Shown in pieces: positions 1-7,661 of a stretch of 9,954 bases of DNA (positions within the stretch are counted from its first letter, which is position 1; every line of letters begins with the position of its first letter). The position numbers and the translations under genes are program-made. Source of the DNA: an uncultured Flavobacteriales bacterium (lineage in GTDB: Bacteria; Bacteroidota; Bacteroidia; Flavobacteriales_E; Vicingaceae); contig CAJXRL010000083.1 of assembly GCA_913059105.1 (NCBI GenBank), positions 1 to 9,954 on the forward strand, read 5' to 3'. The notes below the pieces were generated by a model. It saw only the letters and a program-made list of their open reading frames with translations, searched no databases and was not told where the DNA came from.

Positions 1-26
1 CAGCGTCAGATGTGTATAAGAGACAG
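1..26 (+). other. Nextera adapter remnant (sequencing artefact)
   Basis: The window opens with CAGCGTC followed at 8-26 by AGATGTGTATAAGAGACAG, the 19-bp Tn5 mosaic end used in Illumina Nextera libraries. CAGCGTC is the 3' part of the Nextera Read 1 adapter. This is library sequence left in the assembly and not genomic DNA. Genomic sequence begins at about 27. Confidence 0.98.
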
Positions 27-103
27 AATCTAATCGGTTAACTTTAGTAGTTCTACTACAGGTGGAATAGAAGAAATTTATATCTTGAAAACAATTGAAT
101 ATT
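27..103 (+). promoter_or_regulatory. Short leader upstream of the TPR gene, no gene seen
   Basis: All three forward frames contain stops here (for example TAA at 31-33 and 39-41, TAG at 68-70), so any upstream gene ends at or before this stretch. A small inverted repeat, TAGTAG-TT-CTACTA, lies at 45-58. TAACTTTA at 39-46 is one base off the Bacteroidota -7 box TAnnTTTG, but its expected -33 partner would fall inside adapter, so the promoter cannot be judged. No Shine-Dalgarno sequence precedes the ATG at 104. Confidence 0.3.
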
Positions 104-3100
104 ATGACCATACTTCAACGGCTCAGCCTCATCCTTTTTGTCATTGTCAGCTGCACTAACGCACAGGCGCAACAAAGCTTGGTGTTTACTGCTGCAAATC
201 CTGATTTTAGGAATGCAATGGATTTATACGAAAAGGAGAAGTTCATTCCGGCTCAACAGTATTTTCAAAAGGCTATTGAAAGCATTAGCGATGTGCATTC
301 TGAAATAAGAATTGACGCAGAATATTATGCAGCATTGTGCGCAGTTGAAATGTTTCATGCGAATGCCGAGCCAATGTTGAAGAAATTTATTGAAGATCAC
401 CCAGAGAGCCCGCACCTCGTTTCTGCGTATTTCAACTTGGCAAAGTTTCAATTTAGAAAGCGGAAGTGGGAAGATGTAATTGATTATTTGACGGAAATCG
501 ATCCTCTAGATTTAAGTCAAAAAGAGAGAGATGAATACTATTTTAAAAAGGGATATTCTTACTTTCAAATTGATGAATTTGACAAAGCAGCTAAGGCGTT
601 TTATGAAATAAAGGATACCGATAATCTGTATGTAGCTGCGGCGAGGTATTATTATGCACACATTTCATATCAAGATGGGAAATATCAAACGGCCTCAGAA
701 AATTTTTCTAGATTGGCAAACGACCCTCAATTTGGATCAATTGTTCCTTATTACCTTACTCAAATTTATTACTTACAAGGCAAGTACGAGCAATTATTGG
801 ATTATGCTCCGGCAGTGTTGGATTCGGCTCCTCCAAAAAAAGAAGATGAGATTCGAAAATTGATTGGAGATGCGTATTACAAAACTGGGGAGTTTGAAAA
901 GGCATTGCCAAATTTAGAAGAATACCTGAAAAGAAACCAAGGAACAAAAGATGATTTTTACCAATTTGGTTACGCTTGCTTTCAGACTAAGAATTACGAG
1001 CAAGCAATTAAATCATTGCAAAAATCTATAGGAGAGAATGATTCTATAGATCAGTCTGCATATTACTATATAGGGCAGTCAAACGTTTACAGCAACAACA
1101 AACGTTCTGCGAAAACAGCTTTCAAGAATGCATCTCATCTTAAAGCGGATCCTGAAGTGACAGAGGATGCGTTGTTTAATTATGCGAAGATCGCTTATGA
1201 ATTAAGTTATCATCCATATGACGACGCAATTGGGGCGTTTGAAGAATACATTAATACCTATCCAAAATCTCCAAAATTGAATGATGCTTATGAGTATTTA
1301 GTTGGTGTCTATTACACCACTAAAAATTACGAAGAAGCGTTAAAGTCGATTGATAGAATTAAAAGCCAAGATATAAAGTTATTAAGAGCAAAGCAACGAA
1401 TAGCGTACTATCGAGGTGTTGAGTTGTTTCAAGAAAAGGATTATTTAGGAGCAGTTGATAAATTTCAAATCTCGTTGAAGAATAATTACGAACCAAAATT
1501 AAAGGCCTCAGCTATATTCTGGATGGCGGAGGGCTTTTTTAGACTTGGAGATTATGATAACGCGGATAACTATTATTCTGACTTTTTAGCGAGCACAGGA
1601 GCTCGAAGTTTAGATTTCTACGATAAAGGATATTACAACATTGCTTATACTCATTACGAGCGAAAAACGTACAGTACAGCTATTTTTTGGTTTAAAGAAT
1701 TTGTTGAAAATGCAAAAAGTATGAACCAGGGGTTAATAAATGATGCTTATCTTAGAATTGGGGATAGTTACTTTATTCAAAAGGATTATCGCAATGCAAT
1801 TAAAAATTACGAGGAGGCGGCTAACGTTTCAGTAAATAATGAAGATTACGCTTTATTTCAGTCTGCTGTGTCTTATGGCGTTTTGGGTGATTATAAGAAG
1901 AAGGCAAAGCAATTAAATACCCTGTTAAAAGAACAGAAAAAGTCAATTTATTACGATGATGCTTTATTTGAGTTAGGACGAACAGAATTGATTTTGGGGA
2001 GAGATTCGGAAGCGTTATCTTTTTACAACCAATTGATTAATGATTTTCCAAATAGTAATTACTTGGCAGGGACGTATTTAAAAACAGGCTTGATTCATTA
2101 CAATAGAGAAGAAGATGATTTAGCTTTGACAGCTTTTGATGAGGTAATAAAAAAGTATCCTGGCTCAAATGAAGCAAAACAAGCCTTAGGAAAAATCAAG
2201 AAAATATATATTGACAAAGGAGATGCAAGTGCATTTCAAGATTATATAAACGGAGTTCCGTTTGCAGATATTAGCAAAAATGAATTGGATTCAACAACTT
2301 ATGTTATTGCAGAGAATGCATATCTAGATGGGAAGTGCAATAAGGCAGTGAGAGACTTTTCCAATTACATAAAACGATATAAGGATGGATTATTTAGTCT
2401 GAACGCACATTATTACAGAGCAGATTGTGAATTGAAAGCAAAGTTTTACGAAGAAGCAGCGAAAGATTACGAAGTGGTAGTTGCAAATTCCCAAAATAAA
2501 TTTACAGAGAAATCGCTATTAGCATTAGGTGGAATTTATAGAAAATTGGGTAAAAACGATGAAGCAATCATCGCGTACCAGGGCCTAGAGAAGTCTGCTA
2601 ATAGAAAAGAGAATGTACGTTACGCTGTTATTAACTTGATGCAATTGTATTTCGAAAAAGAAGATTTCGAAAAAGCCTCAGGTTATGCAAATTCGGTATT
2701 GAATGAAGAAGGGTTAATGGATGAAAACTTATGGCAACAAGCGAAATTGACGCTGTCTAAAACCGCCCTTGAAAAAGAATTGTACGACAAAGCAATTATG
2801 CATTTAGATACTTTATCAAAAGCTAAAAACAAAACAGGTGCTGAGGCAAAATATTTATTGGCGAAGGCTTATTATTTGAAAGGAGAAAATGGGAAAAGTG
2901 ATACTGCCATTTACCGTTTAGTTGATCAAGTTCCTTCTTTTCCGTACTGGATTGCAAAAGGATTCATTCTGCTTGCAGATAACTTTATAATGGGCGAAGA
3001 TTTATATAATGCCCGAGTTACCTACCAAAGTGTAATTGACAATGCGGACAATGCAGAATTGGTAGAAATTGCGAGAGAGAAGTTGCGAATTCTCAATGAA

Positions 3101-3244
3101 TCGGAAGAAAAAGAAAAGCAAGGAAAAGAGGCTCCATTAGAAATTGAATTCTCAACGGGTAATGAGAATGAAAGCAAACTCTTTGAGCCAGATTCGGTGA
3201 CAAATAAACCAGTTAAAGTAGAGGAGGTGAACGATGAAAAATAG
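104..3244 (+). CDS. Large exported tetratricopeptide-repeat (TPR) protein
   Basis: The encoded 1046-residue protein is almost entirely helical TPR repeats. From about residue 35 to 985 there are many degenerate 34-residue units of the Y-x-x-G/K-x-(Y/F)-x-x-A-x-x-x(Y/F) kind, for example YFQIDEFDKAAKAFYEI and YIQKDYRNAIKNYEEA-like blocks. A highly charged, acidic tail of about 50 residues closes it. The N-terminus is a signal peptide (hydrophobic LILFVIV) followed by either a lipobox-like IVSC with Cys17 or a signal peptidase I site after AQA (residue 22); both are possible. I chose ATG 104 over an in-frame TTG at 95 because TTG is a weaker start and an in-frame stop lies just upstream at 86-88. 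The gene overlaps the next one by 11 bp, implying translational coupling. TPR arrays bind proteins, so a periplasmic or envelope scaffold working with the neighbouring beta-barrel is my inference. From memory, such TPR plus barrel pairs recur in Bacteroidota. The exact function is unknown. Confidence 0.88.
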   Translation: MTILQRLSLILFVIVSCTNAQAQQSLVFTAANPDFRNAMDLYEKEKFIPAQQYFQKAIESISDVHSEIRIDAEYYAALCAVEMFHANAEPMLKKFIEDHPESPHLVSAYFNLAKFQFRKRKWEDVIDYLTEIDPLDLSQKERDEYYFKKGYSYFQIDEFDKAAKAFYEIKDTDNLYVAAARYYYAHISYQDGKYQTASENFSRLANDPQFGSIVPYYLTQIYYLQGKYEQLLDYAPAVLDSAPPKKEDEIRKLIGDAYYKTGEFEKALPNLEEYLKRNQGTKDDFYQFGYACFQTKNYEQAIKSLQKSIGENDSIDQSAYYYIGQSNVYSNNKRSAKTAFKNASHLKADPEVTEDALFNYAKIAYELSYHPYDDAIGAFEEYINTYPKSPKLNDAYEYLVGVYYTTKNYEEALKSIDRIKSQDIKLLRAKQRIAYYRGVELFQEKDYLGAVDKFQISLKNNYEPKLKASAIFWMAEGFFRLGDYDNADNYYSDFLASTGARSLDFYDKGYYNIAYTHYERKTYSTAIFWFKEFVENAKSMNQGLINDAYLRIGDSYFIQKDYRNAIKNYEEAANVSVNNEDYALFQSAVSYGVLGDYKKKAKQLNTLLKEQKKSIYYDDALFELGRTELILGRDSEALSFYNQLINDFPNSNYLAGTYLKTGLIHYNREEDDLALTAFDEVIKKYPGSNEAKQALGKIKKIYIDKGDASAFQDYINGVPFADISKNELDSTTYVIAENAYLDGKCNKAVRDFSNYIKRYKDGLFSLNAHYYRADCELKAKFYEEAAKDYEVVVANSQNKFTEKSLLALGGIYRKLGKNDEAIIAYQGLEKSANRKENVRYAVINLMQLYFEKEDFEKASGYANSVLNEEGLMDENLWQQAKLTLSKTALEKELYDKAIMHLDTLSKAKNKTGAEAKYLLAKAYYLKGENGKSDTAIYRLVDQVPSFPYWIAKGFILLADNFIMGEDLYNARVTYQSVIDNADNAELVEIAREKLRILNESEEKEKQGKEAPLEIEFSTGNENESKLFEPDSVTNKPVKVEEVNDEK
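3221..3230 (+). promoter_or_regulatory. Strong Shine-Dalgarno site for the beta-barrel gene
   Basis: GAGGAGGTGA lies just before ATG 3234 and contains AGGAGGTGA, a full match to the 16S rRNA 3' end complement. It is embedded in the last codons of the TPR gene (Glu-Glu-Val-Asn). None of the other starts in this window (104, 5035, 7657, 8939, 9503, 9771) has a recognisable Shine-Dalgarno sequence, as is usual in Bacteroidota. It supports the choice of start and re-initiation inside the overlap. Confidence 0.6.
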
Positions 3245-4901
3245 ATTTTTTACAACGGCGTTGATTGGCTTAATAGCTAATACAAGTGTAGCGCAAACTG
3301 CACTTTCGACAGATACATTTAAAGTAGTCAAGGAGTACGAACCTATTTTAATAAATGCAAATAAAATTAGTTTCGATCCGGAAATTGATGATGATCTGAA
3401 GATTGAGTTGGATTTGACATATACATTTATCAATAAGCAACTACCTGTTAGTTTCCAAGTTGAACCTATTCAGCCTGCAAAAATTAAGGGAGAGCCTTTG
3501 GTGAAACTTTACAATGGTTATGCTAGGTTAGGGGTGGGTAATGCCATAATTCCGTTTGGGGAAGTATATTATAACAACTCAAGGTCGAAGGAGTATAGTA
3601 TTGGCGGGTATGCTCGTTACTATAATATGGGAGAAGTAAATAAAATTGACGGGATTAATAATCAAGATTTGCATGTAGAGTTATTTGGAAAGCGATTTTG
3701 GAAACGAAATACGTTGAGTTCAAATGTTTCGTTTGATCGTCAAGATTTTAATTATTATGGCTACTATAACCTGAATAACCCCAATAATCGGGTGGAGCTT
3801 CTTGAAGCAGGCTTAGAGCAATTTTATAACAGAATATCAGCTCAAGTTGCATTGAAAACAACCAAGCAAGATTCTTTCAATTTGAGACATTCAGGAGATA
3901 TTAAATATGAACTGACGACCAACGCAATGGATCATCAAGAGAGCAACGTAGTTTTAAACGCTAATTTTAGTCAATTCAAAAATTCTGAATTGTATAATTT
4001 GGATGTAATTATAGACTTCAACCAATATCAGTTCAATAAAAACAGTACCATCGTTGGATTAAAACCTCAGGTAAGTACAATTGGAGAAAAGTTTAGAATT
4101 AATGCAGGTTTAGGAATCTATATAGATGCAGATACGGAGGCAGATTTTCATTTTTACCCAATTGCTGAGGTGAAGTACAATGTAATTGATGATATTTTGG
4201 TTCCATATATTGGTGTAAACGGAGAAAAAAGAAGAGTGAATTACGCCTCAATTACGAAGGAAAATTTGTTTGTTGCCAATAATATAGAGTTGAGGAACAC
4301 TAATGAGAAGTTCAACCTTTATGGAGGATTAAGAGGAACGTTAAGTAAAAAGCTTTCTTTCAATGTGAGTGGAGCGTTTAAACGAACTTCTGACGATTAT
4401 TTGTTTGTACAGATGGTGGACACCAACAGAGCACTTACTAAAGAATATCATGCAGTGTATGATGAAATTGACGAATTGAACTTTAAGGGAGAGATAGCTT
4501 ATAGGATCAATGAAAAGGTAACGCTTTACGGTCAAGCGAATTATTTCATTTTTGAAACAACAAATCAAGATGAGGCATGGCATTGTCCAGACGTTAAAGC
4601 GTCCATTTCTGGAGAGTACAACTTGAAGAACAAAATCATTGTGAAAACTGATTTAATCTTTTGGGGAGAGCAATTCGCTAGAGGGGATGCTAACTTGGAT
4701 TTATCCGGCAATGTTGTTGATTATAAAGTAGTGAAATTGAAGTCAATTTTTGATGCTAATTTGAATGTTGAATATCGATATACAAAACGATTATCAGCTT
4801 TTGTGCAGTTCAATAATATTGGTGGAATTAACTTCGAAAAATACAAAGATTATCCAACTCAAGGCTTTAATGTTTGGGGTGGGTTGACTTATGCATTTTA
4901 A
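3234..4901 (+). CDS. Outer-membrane beta-barrel protein (TonB-receptor-like, no plug)
   Basis: The 555-residue protein has an N-terminal signal peptide (about residues 1-20, ending VAQ) and then a short conserved-looking segment, KVVKEYEPILINANKI. The rest is rich in alternating aromatic/polar strands typical of outer-membrane barrels, such as LYNGYARLGVGN, YSIGGYARYYNMG and LYGQANYFIFET. It ends VWGGLTYAF; the C-terminal aromatic residue is the usual signal for BAM-dependent insertion. Barrels of this sort are often named 'TonB-dependent receptor', but there is no room for a complete plug domain and no TonB box is obvious, so I do not call it a canonical transporter. It overlaps the TPR gene by 11 bp, has its own strong ribosome binding site, and is followed by a terminator, so the two genes form one unit. 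The partnership (periplasmic TPR scaffold with outer-membrane barrel) is inferred, and no substrate can be assigned. Confidence 0.8.
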   Translation: MKNRFFTTALIGLIANTSVAQTALSTDTFKVVKEYEPILINANKISFDPEIDDDLKIELDLTYTFINKQLPVSFQVEPIQPAKIKGEPLVKLYNGYARLGVGNAIIPFGEVYYNNSRSKEYSIGGYARYYNMGEVNKIDGINNQDLHVELFGKRFWKRNTLSSNVSFDRQDFNYYGYYNLNNPNNRVELLEAGLEQFYNRISAQVALKTTKQDSFNLRHSGDIKYELTTNAMDHQESNVVLNANFSQFKNSELYNLDVIIDFNQYQFNKNSTIVGLKPQVSTIGEKFRINAGLGIYIDADTEADFHFYPIAEVKYNVIDDILVPYIGVNGEKRRVNYASITKENLFVANNIELRNTNEKFNLYGGLRGTLSKKLSFNVSGAFKRTSDDYLFVQMVDTNRALTKEYHAVYDEIDELNFKGEIAYRINEKVTLYGQANYFIFETTNQDEAWHCPDVKASISGEYNLKNKIIVKTDLIFWGEQFARGDANLDLSGNVVDYKVVKLKSIFDANLNVEYRYTKRLSAFVQFNNIGGINFEKYKDYPTQGFNVWGGLTYAF

Positions 4902-4909
4902 AGTTTGTA

Positions 4910-4926
4910 ACTTATTGATAATAAGT
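4910..4926. repeat. Small AT-rich inverted repeat
   Basis: ACTTATT-GAT-AATAAGT is a perfect 7-bp inverted repeat with a 3-base centre, 8 bases after the barrel gene's stop codon. It could be a weak hairpin or a protein-binding site upstream of gyrB, or chance in AT-rich DNA. Confidence 0.3.
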
Positions 4927-4952
4927 AAATAAATTGTTGATTATATGTTGAT

Positions 4953-4981
4953 AAAAGCTGCTAATTTTAGCGGCTTTTATT
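4953..4981 (+). terminator. Rho-independent terminator of the TPR/barrel unit
   Basis: AAAAGCTGCT (4953-4962) pairs with AGCGGCTTTT (4969-4978) around the loop AATTTT, with one G-U wobble. The 3' arm runs into TTTTATT. It lies about 50 bases after the barrel stop and just before the gyrB promoter, separating the two transcription units. Confidence 0.75.
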
Positions 4982-5010
4982 GTTCTAAAAGGGGGCTTTC
5001 TGTATCTTTG
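4979..5010 (+). promoter_or_regulatory. Bacteroidota-type promoter for gyrB
   Basis: TATCTTTG at 5003-5010 is an exact match to the Bacteroidota/Flavobacteriia -7 box TAnnTTTG. ATTG at 4979-4982 supplies the -33 TTG core, with a 20-base spacer, inside the known range. Transcription would start near 5016, giving a leader of about 20 bases before ATG 5035. The -33 element overlaps the T-run of the preceding terminator. Confidence 0.7.
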
Positions 5011-5034
5011 TTAAACAGGTTATTTATAAATAAT

Positions 5035-6999
5035 ATGAGCGAGAAGAAAGAGGAATTTAATAAGCACAATTATTCAGCCGATAGTATCCAAGCATTGGAA
5101 GGTATGGAGCATGTCCGTATGCGTCCATCAATGTATATTGGTGATGTTGGTACAAGGGGTTTGCACCATTTGGTATATGAAGTCGTAGATAATTCTATCG
5201 ATGAAGCGCTTGCTGGGCATTGTAATAACATTACTGTAATAATTAATGAGGATAATTCAATTACAACTGAAGATGATGGTCGAGGTATTCCTGTAGATAT
5301 TCACAAGAAAGAAGGTGTTTCGGCGCTTGAGGTTGTAATGACCAAAATTGGTGCTGGGGGTAAATTCGATAAGGATTCTTACAAAGTTTCTGGTGGATTG
5401 CATGGTGTTGGTGTAAGTTGTGTGAATGCTCTTTCAGAACACTTAAAAGCTACCGTATTTAGAGATGGGAAGGTGTATGAGCAAGAATATTCTCGTGGTA
5501 AAGCATTGTATCCAGTAAAGGAGGTTGGTGTAACTGACAAACGAGGTACAACGGTAACTTTTAAGCCAGATTCAACAATTTTTACACTGGTCTTAGAGTA
5601 CAATTATGATACTTTAGCTAGTCGTTTACGTGAACTAGCTTATTTAAATAAAGGGATTACTATTCATTTAGTTGACAGACGCGCTACAAAAGAGGACGGC
5701 GAGTTTGAGGGTGAAACATTTCATTCAGTAGAAGGGCTTAAGGAATTTATCAAATATTTAGATGGTAACCGTGAGCCTTTAATGAAAAATGCAATTTCCT
5801 TTGAAGGGGAAAAGAATGGAGTGCCTGTTGAGGTTGCTATGATTTACAATACCTCTTATGCTGAAAACCTGCATTCCTATGTAAACAATATTAATACCCA
5901 TGAAGGTGGAACTCACTTGTCAGGTTTTCGTCGAGGGTTAACTCATACACTTAAAAAGTATGCAGATGAATCTGGTATGCTTTCAAAGTTAAAATTTGAA
6001 ATCGCTGGAGATGATTTTAGAGAGGGCTTAACTGCTATTATCTCGGTAAAAGTACAAGAACCACAGTTTGAAGGTCAGACAAAAACTAAATTAGGTAACC
6101 GAGAAGTTTCAGCTTCGGTTTCTCAAGCAGTTTCTGAGATGCTTTCGGACTATTTAGAAGAACATCCTGATGACGCAAAAATTATTGTTCAGAAAGTAAT
6201 TCTTGCGGCTCAAGCCAGACATGCAGCTCAGAAAGCTCGTGAAATGGTTCAACGGAAGAATGTAATGAGCGGCTCCGGTTTACCTGGTAAGCTAGCTGAT
6301 TGTTCTGAAAAAGACCCTTCTCTTTGTGAGATTTACTTAGTTGAGGGAGATTCTGCAGGTGGAACAGCCAAGCAAGGAAGAGACCGAAAATTCCAAGCAA
6401 TTATGCCTTTACGAGGTAAGATCTTGAATGTTGAGAAGGCAATGCACCATAGAATTTTTGAGAACGAAGAGATTAAGAACATCTATACTGCTTTAGGAGT
6501 GAGGGTGGGTACTGAGGAAGACTCAAAAGCATTAGATGTTTCTAAATTGAGATATCATAAGGTTATTATTATGTGTGATGCTGATGTTGATGGTAGTCAC
6601 ATTGAAACATTGATTTTAACTTTCTTTTTCCGTCACATGAAAGAGTTAGTTGAAGGTGGAAATATTTACATTGCAACTCCACCTTTATATCAAGTGAAAA
6701 AAGGAACTAAATCGAAGTATTGTTGGGATGATGAATCTCGAGATTTAGCCGTTGCTGAATTCAAAGGTGCAGGAAAAGAATCGAGTGTTAGTGTACAACG
6801 ATATAAAGGTTTAGGTGAAATGAATGCCGAGCAATTGTGGAGTACAACTATGGATCCCGGAACCAGAACTTTACGTCAGATTAAAGTAGAGAGTGCTGTA
6901 GAGGCAGATAGAACTTTTTCTATGTTAATGGGAGACGAAGTTCCACCAAGAAGGGCCTTTATTGAGAAGAACGCAAAATATGCGAACGTTGATATTTAA
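5035..6999 (+). CDS. gyrB: DNA gyrase subunit B
   Basis: GyrB is the ATPase subunit of gyrase (type IIA topoisomerase), which with GyrA introduces negative supercoils in the cytoplasm. The product is 654 residues, a usual length for Bacteroidota. The GHKL ATPase domain shows EVVDNSIDEA (from Glu49), DDGRGIP (80-86) and the ATP-lid segment GGLHGVG (120-126). The transducer domain contains GGTHLSGF. The TOPRIM domain carries EGDSAGG (437-443), PLRGKILN, and the metal-binding DADVDGSH (515-522). The C-terminal block QRYKGLGEMN (588-597) is the GyrA-contact signature. A start at 4945 is open in the same frame, but the 30 extra residues would be translated through the terminator and promoter; MSEKKEEF at 5035 fits the family and sits about 20 bases after the predicted transcript start. 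No Shine-Dalgarno sequence is present. It appears to be a single-gene unit with its own promoter and terminator. gyrA is not in the window. Confidence 0.98.
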   Translation: MSEKKEEFNKHNYSADSIQALEGMEHVRMRPSMYIGDVGTRGLHHLVYEVVDNSIDEALAGHCNNITVIINEDNSITTEDDGRGIPVDIHKKEGVSALEVVMTKIGAGGKFDKDSYKVSGGLHGVGVSCVNALSEHLKATVFRDGKVYEQEYSRGKALYPVKEVGVTDKRGTTVTFKPDSTIFTLVLEYNYDTLASRLRELAYLNKGITIHLVDRRATKEDGEFEGETFHSVEGLKEFIKYLDGNREPLMKNAISFEGEKNGVPVEVAMIYNTSYAENLHSYVNNINTHEGGTHLSGFRRGLTHTLKKYADESGMLSKLKFEIAGDDFREGLTAIISVKVQEPQFEGQTKTKLGNREVSASVSQAVSEMLSDYLEEHPDDAKIIVQKVILAAQARHAAQKAREMVQRKNVMSGSGLPGKLADCSEKDPSLCEIYLVEGDSAGGTAKQGRDRKFQAIMPLRGKILNVEKAMHHRIFENEEIKNIYTALGVRVGTEEDSKALDVSKLRYHKVIIMCDADVDGSHIETLILTFFFRHMKELVEGGNIYIATPPLYQVKKGTKSKYCWDDESRDLAVAEFKGAGKESSVSVQRYKGLGEMNAEQLWSTTMDPGTRTLRQIKVESAVEADRTFSMLMGDEVPPRRAFIEKNAKYANVDI

Positions 7000-7018
7000 T
7001 TAACGAGTATTATATAAC

Positions 7019-7056
7019 AATGAAAAAGGGGCGCTAATTAGCGCCCCTTTTTCATT
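7019..7056. terminator. Bidirectional terminator, perfect 38-bp palindrome
   Basis: The sequence from 7019 to 7056 is identical to its own reverse complement. It has a GC-rich core (GGGGCGCTAATTAGCGCCCC, 7028-7047) flanked by an A-run on the left and a T-run on the right. Each strand reads as a G+C-rich hairpin followed by T-rich sequence. It can stop gyrB transcription (stop at 6999) and also the convergent minus-strand transcript that ends after 7121. Confidence 0.92.
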
Positions 7057-7120
7057 TATGTTTATTAGCTGCTCAATTATTAAGTGCAGTTTAATGTTTT
7101 TTATTAATCAGATTTCTTTG

Positions 7121-7657
7121 TCAAACCTTCCATCTACTGTATATCTTAATGCGAATCATCCACACCAAAAAGATGATAGAATAGATGAAAAGCGTAAAAG
7201 TATAGGAGTGATGAAAGTCTAAAGACTCTGGGGAATACTTTACTATTAAGGCTAAAGCCACTACTCTTAAAACATTGAGAAAATGAATTAATCCTATTCC
7301 TAAAAGGATGTAAATGATTTTGAACCACCATTTGCCACTAAATACAACCAGAAAGGAAGTAAATAATATAAATAAGCTTAAACCGTCACAGGGGTTACCA
7401 ATTACAACGCCAGAAGTGTCTTCTATTCCCATATGACCGGTATAAATCGGGTTTGGAGATAATAATTCGTATCCAGAAAACTGAAGTATACTTTCTGCTT
7501 GCGAAATAATTAAACCAATCAATTTTGAATCAACTTCTGTGTTTGGGCTAATTCCATAATCATATGCGAATTGCAGTCCAAAATAAATTCCTAGCATCGA
7601 AAGGACAAATAAAACTGCCTTTTTATTTTGTTTTAAACTTGCTAAGATGTCTTTCAT
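7121..7657 (-). CDS. Exosortase/archaeosortase family protein (XrtX-like)
   Basis: This 178-residue membrane protein is a predicted cysteine transpeptidase of the inner membrane that would cleave and re-attach secreted proteins carrying a C-terminal sorting signal. All three expected active-site residues are visible in order: Cys90 in NPCDGLS, Arg131 in NVLRVVAL, and His149/His150 in FHHSYTFT. Hydrophobic helices lie at about 14-33, 92-107, 113-138 and 152-168. The length suits the short Bacteroidota exosortases. The NPC(D/N)GL motif and the HHYTFT-like block fit my memory of the XrtX group better than XrtF, whose Cys sits in an EGCN context. The gene starts 4 bp after the glyA stop on the same strand, so it is probably expressed with glyA. 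No Shine-Dalgarno sequence is visible. The neighbourhood adds a candidate partner (9039-9503) and substrate (9556-9771). The family call is firm; the subgroup is tentative. Confidence 0.85.
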   Translation of the reverse strand: MKDILASLKQNKKAVLFVLSMLGIYFGLQFAYDYGISPNTEVDSKLIGLIISQAESILQFSGYELLSPNPIYTGHMGIEDTSGVVIGNPCDGLSLFILFTSFLVVFSGKWWFKIIYILLGIGLIHFLNVLRVVALALIVKYSPESLDFHHSYTFTLFIYSIIFLVWMIRIKIYSRWKV

Positions 7658-7661
7658 CGAA

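Noticed and set aside
95..103. TTG start of the TPR gene at 95
   Set aside because: ATG three codons later gives a normal signal peptide, and TTG starts are uncommon. Neither position has a Shine-Dalgarno sequence to favour TTG.
34..163. Forward reading frame across the leader ending at the TAA near 161-163, possibly the end of an upstream gene
   Set aside because: It begins right after an in-frame TAA at 31-33, has no ATG start, and overlaps the TPR signal-peptide codons. It is most likely chance.
104..3244. Identity with the T9SS TPR lipoprotein SprE/PorW
   Set aside because: TPR content and a possible lipobox are shared features only. The length and the barrel-gene partner do not specifically match, and I cannot align them here.
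3234..4901. Canonical TonB-dependent transporter
   Set aside because: There is no plug domain of the expected size and no clear TonB box. Strand-rich sequence starts within about 100 residues of the N-terminus.
4945..5034. N-terminal extension of GyrB from ATG 4945
   Set aside because: The 30 codons run through the terminator hairpin and the -33/-7 promoter and are not typical of GyrB N-termini. ATG 5035 fits the family.
7146..7331. 61-codon minus-strand ORF overlapping the exosortase gene, and similar short ORFs inside gyrB, glyA and the TPR and barrel genes
   Set aside because: They are out-of-frame shadows of well-supported genes with no recognisable protein features or start context.
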